Below, one piece after another: positions 54,687 through 64,000 of a stretch of DNA of 64,000 nt (positions are counted from its first letter, which is position 1; the number at the start of each line of letters is the position of its first letter). The DNA is from Turnera subulata. Lineage: Eukaryota > Streptophyta > Magnoliopsida > Malpighiales > Passifloraceae. Made by a program: the position numbers and the translations under genes. The stretch lies in assembly GCA_028386065.3 (NCBI GenBank), contig JAKUCV010007130.1, positions 19,502 through 83,501 of the forward strand. Reading direction: 5' to 3'. Below the pieces are notes generated by a model, which did not search any database, was not told the DNA's origin, and saw only the letters and a list, made by a program, of their open reading frames with translations.

Positions 54687-55829
54687 GAGTTTGCTTTGTG
54701 ATTTCAAATATGTTTTTCTGTTTTTTGCGTTTGCAATGATGATTTTTCCGGAGGGAGGAGAGAAAAGCACGGAGGGGAGAGCGCCGCCGCAGACTGGGAG
54801 CTTCCCAGCCGGAGATTGAAAAATAGAAGAAGAGAACGATCGATTTTCAAAAATCAAATTGGGGATTTTAGGGTTTAGTGTTAACCTTGCCCGGCGCAAT
54901 CGAGCATTAGGCGCGCAGGGAAAAACTGAGGAGGAAAGACAATGAGCAAACTAACAATACAATGCTAACGACGGCGTTTTGCATTAGACACGGAAGTAAT
55001 AGTTATATGTTGTTTTTATAATTTATTTTGGCCGGTAGTCATTCTGCGTATTGGGCCTTAGAGAAGGTAATAATAATATAGATTGGACCCTTACACAAGG
55101 TATATATAAACCCATGATAAAAAAATCAAAGCTTGGCATTTCTTTTCTTTTCTTTTTTTATTTTTGTAATGAAGACAATCCACGTTATACTTTAGTCCTT
55201 TACTTCTTATTAAAGTTAGTAAGTTTTTCTTTTATTATTATTCTAATGAGAAAGATGTCTTATTAGCTCAATACATTACAAGACGGGTAAAACTAGTCCC
55301 GTTCATATTTAGAGATAATAAAGCAAGATAACCATTCGACGATTGAGCTAAATGAGACACACAAATTAAAAGCGTAAAAGCAAAATCGACAAACTAATTG
55401 ACACATTGATTTGCCTCACGATATACATGCTTAAGTTGAACCTGCCATTGATGATTAAATAATTGTTAGACAGATCCTCTGGAACTTGGATACTAAGTCT
55501 TATTAAACTTAACTCTTGTTCATATTAACAAATAATTTATCCCATGGAAATATTTTGAATCAAAACTAACAATTTGGTATAGGTACACTTCCAACGCTAT
55601 CAAAATTAGCATTGTTTTTTAGTATGTTTAGTACCGTATGTATATTAATGACTTTGAAAACTTCAAAACTTAGCTTTAAAATATCATTTTAAGAGATTTT
55701 TTTAATAACTCACAAATTATTTTTTTTATTGTTTATTGTCAATTGATCATTCAAATAAAAAACATAGATGAGGCTCTAATAATGATTTTATGTTCTATTA
55801 CCTTTGCACAAGTTTAACCATATCTTTTT
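54687..55829. other. TFB4 5' flank and AT-rich intergenic DNA
   Basis: Leader and promoter of TFB4 on the minus strand (about 54687-55050), then AT-rich DNA up to the LTR. No gene or clear TATA box identified. Confidence 0.45.
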
Positions 55830-57309
55830 TGTAACGACCCGGGTAAAAATCTCGTAATTTTACCATGTGATTCTAACCTTTACGATGGTAACTCGAATTT
55901 TTACCATTTTGTTTGGTCCTTAGCAGAATCTTCTTACGACCAACCGTACCTCAAATTTCAATTTCAAGACTTGTCCAACACGCCAAATAATTATTAATTT
56001 TTTTGTATGAGGATCATTTTGTTCTTACTACCTTCAAGAAAATTTTGATAATTTTCGGTAATGCATTTGCTTAGTCGTCTTTATGATGTATTAAATATGA
56101 TCTTCGAGAAAAATCTAATTTTTTTTTGTTCTGGTTATATATTTCAAAAGGTCTTTGGGATTTATGTTGATATTGATTGGTTTATAAGGAGTTTTGAAAA
56201 ATTATGTTTTGTCTTGAAAAAGAAAAAAAAAGAAAATCGAATTTTACCGTGGGGTGCAATGTTTGATCTTAGTAAAGGCAACCCCAATTATTCATGTCTT
56301 TTCTTCCCTCACTTATTTTCTACTTCACCTCAATTATTTCTCCTTTATATCACTTTCACCTTTTTATTTTCCTCACTATCACTTCTTATCTCCCCACTCC
56401 TTCTCTTTTCTTCAACCTTTTTACTTTGCTGTCTTCTTTTCTTCTTTTATTTTATTTATTTATTTATCTTTTTAAATATCTCTATGTAACCCCCTCTCTC
56501 TCTCAGTCCCTCAATTATTCACTCTCAAATCTCTCACCCATCTCTGATTCCGTCGTCTCTCTTTTTCCCTCTCAATTATCAATCCACACCCTCTCCTGAA
56601 ATTCTTCCTTATCTCCAAGAATCTTCCCTGCTAACCATCTTTCTCTCTTGCCTTCTTAATCGAGATCACATGCACATCCACAAACTGCAACTTCACCTCA
56701 CCCCATCGTCCCTATCTCCTCATTTTCTTCTTGTGGTTTTGTTTGAAATACCACACTACTTGATTTACAGTATACAGTGTGATGTTGGGTTGCTGGGCTA
56801 TGCGTAGTTGATGAAATTGGATTTATGCCAGTTGAAGCATATGACGAATAGTAGGAATTGTTGGTGATAGGTGTTGGGTTGTGGCCATAGTTCCGGTGGT
56901 TGATAGATTGTTGTGGTGTTGGATGTTGGCGCGTGAGTTGTCGCTGCAGGTTGCTGGTGTTGGATTGGTGTTGCGGTGGCTGAGAGTGGGTTTGGTTGTC
57001 TTGTGCTGACTTGTTGATGGCTTGATTATTGTGGGTTGTTGAGTTGATGGTGGTTGTTGGTACTGCTGTTGACGGTAGTGGTGTTTACGAGTTGCTGTGT
57101 GCGGGTATGTGTGGGTATGGGTGTGTTTTCTAGAGATGATTGGTGTTGGTGGTGTTTAGGCAGTGGGTGTTGTTGTGATTATGATGGTGATTTGGGTTTC
57201 TGGGTTTCCATGGTAGATTGGTGTTGGTGCATGTGTATTGGTGGTGGACGTGGTGGTACTGTTCTCGTTGTGTGCTGTGTTGAGGTACTGTTGGATTTTG
57301 GGGTTATTA

Positions 57310-57687
57310 GACTATCTCCAGTCCCAGGCTCTATCCGGAGGCTCTATTATTGCCATGTCAGCGCCACATCAATGCCACATCAGACAGAGCCTTCACTTAC
57401 ATTTAGAGCCTCTGATATCGTCCAATCATACAGGCTCTATTCGGAGGCTCTATTGAGGACCATATGTATATTATATTATTAATCTTACAAATATAATTTT
57501 TATTATATATAAATTAAATAATATAATAATAGAGGAAGTAGATAGAGGCAGGCTCTCCCGGTCTCTATTTTTGGAGACGGACTCTTCTATTCATAGAGCC
57601 TCTCCTTTTCTTCCAGTGGCGAGACAGACTCTAAATTGCTGATGTGGCAAATAGAGCCCTGTCATGAAGCCCACACTGGAGATGGTC
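57310..57687. mobile_element. Tourist-like (PIF/Harbinger) MITE
   Basis: 378 bp with inverted termini GACTATCTCCAGT and ACTGGAGATGGTC (one mismatch), flanked by TTA duplications (57307-57309 and 57688-57690). Internal repeats of GGCTCTAT and CGGAGGCTCTATT are present. TTA targets fit PIF/Harbinger MITEs. Non-coding. Confidence 0.88.
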
Positions 57688-57748
57688 TTAGTGGATTTAC
57701 AATGGTGGACAGTAGGTGTTCATGATTGGAGGGTTGTTGGTTGAGTAT

Positions 57749-60018
57749 GGATTTTTGGTACGGATGTACCCACATTTTAGTGGTTGAGACAATCGTGTAC
57801 CTAAAACTTTTTCCGAGACAATTATGTACCTGGAGTTGTTGCGGGCAGGTCAGTCAGGGGTCTCGGGCGGGGCATGTGCTGACGTGGATGCTGCCCGAAA
57901 TTTGGGGGCAGCCCTTTGCTCAAAACGACGTCGTTTCGTCATGATACGACGTCGTTTTCTTATCCACGTGTCAAACGTGAGTCCCACACATTCCTACCCG
58001 GTTCTATCCGGTTTAAGAGGTTCAACCAAAGAAATAAATGGCCCGACAACATCCCTAAAAATCTATTAAATGTTAATTCATTAATATCAGTCCACTTTTT
58101 CTTAAAAAAAAAATTAATATCTGTCCACTAATTTGGTAAAGATTGAATGATATACTTATTACTCACAAATCATGGATTAAATGTTAATTTCATTAGTGTC
58201 CACTAATTTGGTATATAATAATTAATATATTTATTACCCCATGCCAAATATCTGGTTGGTATGATGTTGTCTGAGGTTGGGGTATACCGAATACCCAGTG
58301 GCTCGGATATGCCGAATATCCGCAGTGGCTCAGATATGCCGAATTTCTGGTTGGTATGATGTTGTCTGAGGTTGGGGTATACCGAATACCCAGTGGCTCG
58401 GATATGCCGAATATCCGCGGTGGCACGGATATGCCGAATATCCGGTTGTCACTTCAAGGAGATTTCCAATGCCGACTTGTGGCTAGTTGCTTGCCTCATA
58501 GAGGAGAGTCTAGTTTGTTCGGAATATCAGATTTTTTCACCACATGGCTCTAAGTATAGCTTAAATGTTAATTTCATTATAATTTTCTACTAATTTAGTA
58601 AAGAATGATTACTATACCAAATCATGAATTAACTTATCTTTTCATTGGAATTTAGAATATCTTGTAATTTTGACTCCAATTAATTTCTTTCCATATATAA
58701 ATTATTTATACAAATTACCTGAAATTATGGATTAACTTATTTGTTCCTTTTCGTTTACAATTATCATGTAATTGTCACTCCAATTATTCTGTTTCTATAT
58801 ATAAACGATTTTTACAAATAGGAAAAATAATAAAAATAATAAGCACGCGATTCTTACTGTCTCAACATAAAAATCAAATTTACTCCCTAAATCCTTCTAA
58901 TTAAAACAACAACCAGAATAATTAAACACAGAAAAAGAAAAAGAAACACTCACCCTCTTCTCTACACCCTCACCGTCCCTCCTCCTCCTCCTCCTCCTCC
59001 AAATTCACCAAATCTCCCATCAACTCCCTTGCATCATCCACCTTTCAAACAAAAAAAAAATCAAATTGAAGAAGAATAAACTTCAAAATTAACCCCTCCT
59101 CTCTCTTGCACCACCTGCGAGCCAATTGAATCTGAGGTCGGTGGATTTGTGTATTCTTGCAAGATTTGGTATTCTGTGGGTTGGATTTATGGCTCTGGTT
59201 ATGGATTTTATGGTGGTTGACGGATGGTTGGGGGTGGAAGTGAGAGGAGAAAAAGGACATGGGAACCATGGTGGTGGTGGTGGTGGTGGTCGTCGGGTTT
59301 GCAGTGGTGGTGGTCGTCGGGTTTGCAGTGGTGGTGATTGTGGTGAGGGTGGTGGAGAGTGGGGGTTGAGGGGGGAGGTGGTGGCGGTGGTGGTTTTGGT
59401 GATGATGATGGGTGGTTGTCATTGTTTTTTTTTTTCTTTTATCTAAATTATTAATACCATGAAATTATATAATCATATGGCTGCAAAAATCACGCCCTAA
59501 TCAATCCGCTACAAAAATTATGCTTTTTAATGTTTTTTCTTTTAATATAACATTGCTAAATGAAAATATTAAGAGAGATTAAGCAGTGAATTTAGAAAAA
59601 AAGTAGGATTAATGGATAATAATTTTTTTTAATTTTGATTTGGGAGGGTCTTTCCATACTTTTTAAAAAAGAAAGAAAATATTAAAATTTTAGGTTTTAA
59701 ATGAAACGGTTTTTGGGTAGGGTTGAACCTCTACCGGGTAGAACCGGGCAGGAAACCGGGTTAATGATTGGGACAATAGTGAGGCCCACGTTTTGCCATG
59801 CGGACGGCAAAACGACATCGTATTGCGGTGATACGGCGTCGTTTAAACAACGGGCAGCTGCCCAATTTTGGGGCAGCATCCACGTCAGCACATGCCCGCC
59901 CGAGACCCCTGACTGACCTGCCCGCAACAACTCCAGGTACATAATTGTCTCGGAAAAAGTTTTAGGTACACGATTGTCTCAACCACTAAAATATGGGTAC
60001 TATCCGTACCAAAAACCC
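57749..60018. mobile_element. Long-TIR Mutator-like element (MULE), non-autonomous
   Basis: 2,270 bp with inverted termini of about 280-300 bp (57749-58026 and 59722-60018), starting GG(A/G)TTTTTGGTACGGAT. It is flanked by GTTGAGTAT (57740-57748) and GTTGAGTAC (60019-60027). Nine-base duplications and long TIRs define MULEs. There is no transposase. The interior has a 95-bp tandem duplication and a gene-leader-like stretch at 58920-59440 (CTC repeats, then an open frame of 106 codons rich in Gly and Arg), which could be captured host sequence. The left TIR carries two ACGACGTCGT palindromes. Confidence 0.92.
58253..58442. repeat. 95-bp tandem duplication inside the MULE
   Basis: The unit with ATGATGTTGTCTGAGGTTGG recurs at 58261 and 58356. 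Each unit also contains the palindrome-like CGGATATGCCGAATATCCG. Confidence 0.9.
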
Positions 60019-62274
60019 GTTGAGTACTTCACAATTGTGGAAATTCTTGGCCTGATGATGGTTCCATTGACGGCAGTGTTCAGGCAAGCAGAACTTTGAT
60101 GGCGTTTAACATCGTGGTAATTCCTTTGAGTCCGATTAATTTAATGGGCTCGGGTTTGGGTGGATTACACAATGGACTCGGAAACGGGCCGAACGTATAA
60201 CGTATCCATGTTCTCGGGACGATATTAACGGTTTCTTTAATGGCTTGATATAAACGGACATAATTAACTACATGGGTTAATGAAAGAATTTACTCGACCA
60301 AACGTTTTTGTTAGTAATTGTTTACGGTTTCATCCGGATTATAAAATAATTAATATTCTATGGGTTCTTGGAAATATACTTTTGGTCATGTAGGAATTTA
60401 TAAAAGCGGCCGTGACATTTTATTTATGAGTTAAGTTAATAATTTCTGGGAATGTTAATTTATGGATGGATTTATATTTTCAAAGATACTTTGGCTATTA
60501 TTATTTAAAAGTTTAAATTGTGTAGTAATAATAATTAATATTCCCATTATTTTCTAGTTTATTGGAGTAATATTTTGGTTATTCAAATATTTATTAATAG
60601 TAACCAAACAAGTTTATTTATATAATGTCTCTTCAGCTAAATAATTATAATGGACATAATATTTATTTATCAGCTTATATTTGTGACATAAGTTATAAAA
60701 TCTAATTAATTATCAGGTATAATATTATTAAGGTATCACTCTTTTATATTGATAATTATCGAAAATACTACCACTTATATGAAATTTTATTTATTTAATA
60801 TTTATGTATTAATTAAATTGGTTATTAATTATTTATGATTGTTTATACTATTGACGGGATATAAATTATTGTTGGAATTTTTATTTGTCAAATATATATA
60901 TTTTCTACGATATATATTGAATGAAGTACCTAAAGAGCCTTTGGCTATATTTTTATAACCAAACGGTTTGTCTCTGAGGAATTATTTTAATATTACTCGT
61001 TCATATAATTATTTACTATAATTATTATGACTTATCAATTGTGGTTAATTTAATATTTATTTGTAGATTAAATTATTATTATTATTATTGGTTATATTAT
61101 TCTACCAGTTTTCATTATTTATCGGCTCCACTACTAGTATTATTTTCGTATTTGTTAACTATCAGTTGGTTATCAAGTAAATAATTATTTTGTAAGACAC
61201 TGTATTTTTGAAAAATATATATATATATATGTGATCATTACTTTTGGGAAAATTATTTTATGATAGAAGAGAATATATGTGGTATAATTATTTTATGGAA
61301 ATAATTTTTGGAAAAGAATATATGATATGATAATAATTATTTTTATGAAAAATATCTTTGGAAGGGGTATTATCAAAGTATAATATTGGATATATATTAA
61401 TCATATACTATTTAGACGTATTTAAAGTTACCACTATTTTATAATCAATTCTTACTAAGCGTATATATGGTTATTACTATTATTATTATTTTATCGAGGA
61501 TAAGTACTTATGAAATATTATTTACTTTGAAATATTACCAAATATAATTTATACAACGTATTTGTGTATATACATGTTTTCTTGTCATAAGCGACCTAAG
61601 GGCCGGGATATCGACTTGGGCGCTCTTTCTCGGTTTTTGATTTAATCAAGTACACTTGATATAACTGTTGGATTAAATTAATTACCACCAAGTTGGAAGA
61701 ACTGTTTGGTAATAAGATAACTATGGAGATGATAAAATGAACAGATAAGCCGTCTAATAATTGTTAAACCGGTATCATGCATAGTCATCATGATTGGTGC
61801 ATTATAAGTGATTGTGTTGCTATATATGTATATAGGGATAATGAGGTTTGACCGGATAGCAGTTTCAGAGACACATCAGGTGAGGATGGATAACCCTTGA
61901 TATGTGCCCGTAATACTGTGTATGCTTTGTTGTTTGATTGAACTGCTGAAATGATCCTTGTTAGTTATTTGATTACCATGGTTGTTGTTGTAGTTGTTGC
62001 TGGACTGTGTGGATTGATCATATAGATACTGTGAGTAATTGTTGTACTGTTAATTGTGAGTAATTGGTGATACGAGATTATTGATTGGTTGAGTCTGTTG
62101 TTGAGTTGATCTGAGAAATAATCTGGAATAATGGAAAGTTGGATAATTGAGAATAGAGTAATGGAACTGGACTGAACTTGAAATGATGATATAATAGTCA
62201 CGTGGGAAGTAGTGGTACGACTAGATGGTTAGAGGCTAGTTCTGTGGTGTCATGGCCGGTTTGGTTTGTTTTTG

Positions 62275-62407
62275 GGGATGTTGATCCCGGATGATGTTGT
62301 TATTGGGATGTTGATCCCGGATTTGTGATATTGGGATGTTGATCCCGGATTTGTTGATATTGGGATGTTGATCCCGGAGTGGTTGTGGTTGGGATGTTGA
62401 TCCCGGA
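62275..62407 (+). repeat. GGGATGTTGATCCCGG minisatellite, five or more units
   Basis: Five units of GGGATGTTGATCCCGG, nearly identical, with a period of about 26-30 bp. They are located as in the 46500-49217 LTR but expanded. Confidence 0.9.
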
Positions 62408-62983
62408 TTATGATTTGGCCTGGCATCCAGAATTAGTTAATAACCAGGTAGGGCCCTAGCTTGTCCAGTGACGGGGCCCGGAAGATAAAATTTGGTAATA
62501 ATAATAATAAGCATTCTTTTGGTCTTGGCTTAGTTGTGTTATGGTAGATTTCTTGTGTTGTGTTTGCCTGTGCTTATTTCGAAAGTATTACGGTTGATTA
62601 TATATCTCTGTTTATCCTTCGTCGGTGAGCACTTCGGACTCACCCCTCGCCTGCGGGGTTTCATCCCGTAGGATGAGTTATTTGTGGTGCAGGTTTGGTG
62701 CATTCCAGACAGGCTGCGACGTTATTCCTTGGACAGGACTTGGATCCATAGTTTGCATCTGTGTCGCATACAATGTCTTGTGAGTTATTAAGTCTTCCGC
62801 TGTGCATTATTTTTACTATTATTGGGCCATTGGGCCGGTTGAGTTATTGTTGTTGTTTTTATTTTGGGCTGTTGAGCCCGGGTATCTGTTGTATACACTG
62901 TACGCTGGGCTTGGTTTGGTTGGGTCGTCACAGTTCCGGGACGTGTTTACTGTGTACGGTAAATACTGGGTCGGGGCGTTTCA

Positions 62984-64000
62984 TTTTTTTCTTTAAAACT
63001 TCAACATGGAGAGGGGTGTTGGGATTCGAAACATTTAGTTTAATGATTTTGCTATTATGTCAAGCAACTATTTAAACTAAAAATTCAAGCTGATAAATAA
63101 GGCTCCAGTAATGATTTTATACTATAAGTTCATTTTTTTTAATGTGGATCATGTGAAATTCTATGGAAAACATGGAAAGTTTCAGGTTTTCAAAATCAAA
63201 AGCTACTTAACCTATTGAATAGGTACATTGAACCAGTATAGACTAAAAGAAGTAAATAAGAGAACAACACTGAGGCATGAGTTTGTCATAAAAAATATAT
63301 ATAAAGCTACCTAGCTTATTTGTTATATACTATTTGGTCATCTAGAGAGAAATTTGGCAAATTAAGGGGAGAGCATTTGGGCAATTTGGTTCGGACATCC
63401 TTAATTTAGTTTGGTCTTTGGACTGACCAAATTGCTCTGAGGGTGTCTGTACCAATGTCCAAACCCAGATTGTCCAAATACTAAATAGACCGAAATATTT
63501 TGGTCCGGACACCCTTTGCCCAAATTGCCCAAATTGCAAAATAATCGAAAAAAAACCTGTAAAATAAAGGAAATCCAATAAATTCATAAATCAAAATTGA
63601 AGTTATACATTTCCAATTGCCCATCATAAATCCAAAATGAAGTTATACATGCATAATATTCAAATTTAAGTTACAATTCAATCCCAGGGAGAGAGAGTTG
63701 GCGGAGTGTGGGTTAATAATACTTGGCCCGATGACGGAGGAATCAAACTGGACGTTGCAGAGGCAGCGGAGCTCGAATAAGAAATAGTCGTCGTCACCGC
63801 CGTGCTCGAGTCACTGTTTCCATGCTCTCGATCGAAGAAGAGTTGGGGGAGAGAGAGACCGAGGGTGGGGAAATACGAATTAGGTTTTTGGGATTAGATT
63901 TGGGGTTTGTTTGGGTCGACTCGAGGGGCTGTTGTCCTCTTTCTTTTGTTTTATTTTTTTATCCCTCCCTTAACATAAAATGATAAATTAGGTTTTTGGG
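62984..64000. other. Intergenic DNA to the window edge
   Basis: No supported gene. A self-complementary segment at about 63378-63535 (GGGCAATTTGG and its complement, TTCGGACA/TGTCC) could be a small foldback MITE. Sequence at 63690-63900 is GC-richer and purine-rich, like the antisense of a plant 5' leader, and may belong to a gene starting beyond this edge; I cannot confirm it. Confidence 0.4.

Larger units (their letters stand above)
55830..62983 (+). mobile_element. Solo LTR (about 4.5 kb net) interrupted by a MITE and a MULE
   Basis: Starts TGTAACGACCCGGG and ends GGGGCGTTTCA, with TTTTT on both sides (55825-55829 and 62984-62988). It is related end to end with the 46500-49217 LTR: same terminus, GTGAGGATGGATAAC, the block AGTGGTACGACTAGATGG, minisatellite and 3' hairpin block. 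Subtracting the Tourist-like MITE and the MULE with their duplications leaves about 4,494 bp, longer than the other copy. There is no pol-like frame, so it is a solo LTR and not a full element. The duplication is a T run and therefore weak evidence by itself. Confidence 0.8.

Noticed and set aside
59045..59422. His/Thr-rich frame on the minus strand opposite the Gly-rich frame
   Set aside because: Produced by GGT/ACC simple repeats in the MULE interior; low complexity in both directions.
63690..64000. Gene starting at the right edge
   Set aside because: Composition resembles a gene leader, but no conserved coding frame is visible before the window ends.

Overview
The window is nuclear DNA from a flowering plant, probably a eudicot. 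It carries three intron-containing housekeeping genes with canonical GT-AG introns, set in AT-rich intergenic DNA full of plant-type transposable elements (Ty3/gypsy, Ty1/copia, LINE, SINE, MULE, hAT, Stowaway- and Tourist-like MITEs). I cannot name the species. There is one run of Ns (14068-14499) and a single N at 16300.

Region by region. 1-6476: left-truncated Ty3/gypsy element on the minus strand, with a 1,010-bp LTR, a primer-binding site, a damaged gag and a pol frame that stays open to the window edge. 6477-13080: LINE ORF1 relics in both orientations, a tRNA-type SINE with long target-site duplications, and AT-rich DNA. 13085-27690: a nested block. A LINE reverse-transcriptase relic (plus strand) was split by a SIRE/Maximus-like Ty1/copia element (minus strand, 13534-26452, target duplication TACTT). 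The copia element carries an extra ORF downstream of pol, has a Stowaway-like MITE inside integrase, and its left LTR is disrupted by what looks like an assembly artefact. 27761-28250: a truncated hAT-type MITE.

28738-39763: INO80 (plus strand, 23 exons, 1,535 codons), the ATPase of the INO80 chromatin remodeller. 41306-45198: S-formylglutathione hydrolase (minus strand, 7 exons, 284 codons), convergent with INO80. 45649-46297: complete hAT-type MITE. 46500-49217: 2.7-kb solo LTR. 51356-54686: TFB4, the p34 subunit of TFIIH (minus strand, 11 exons, 298 codons). 55830-62983: a second, related solo LTR of about 4.5 kb net, interrupted by a Tourist-like MITE and a 2.27-kb long-TIR MULE.

The three host genes are functionally unrelated (chromatin remodelling, formaldehyde detoxification, transcription/DNA repair) and all appear intact. 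Nothing resembles a gene cluster or a prokaryote-type system. The least routine material is the nested transposon history, the extra ORF of the copia element, and the conserved hairpin and minisatellite motifs shared by the three LTR-family copies.
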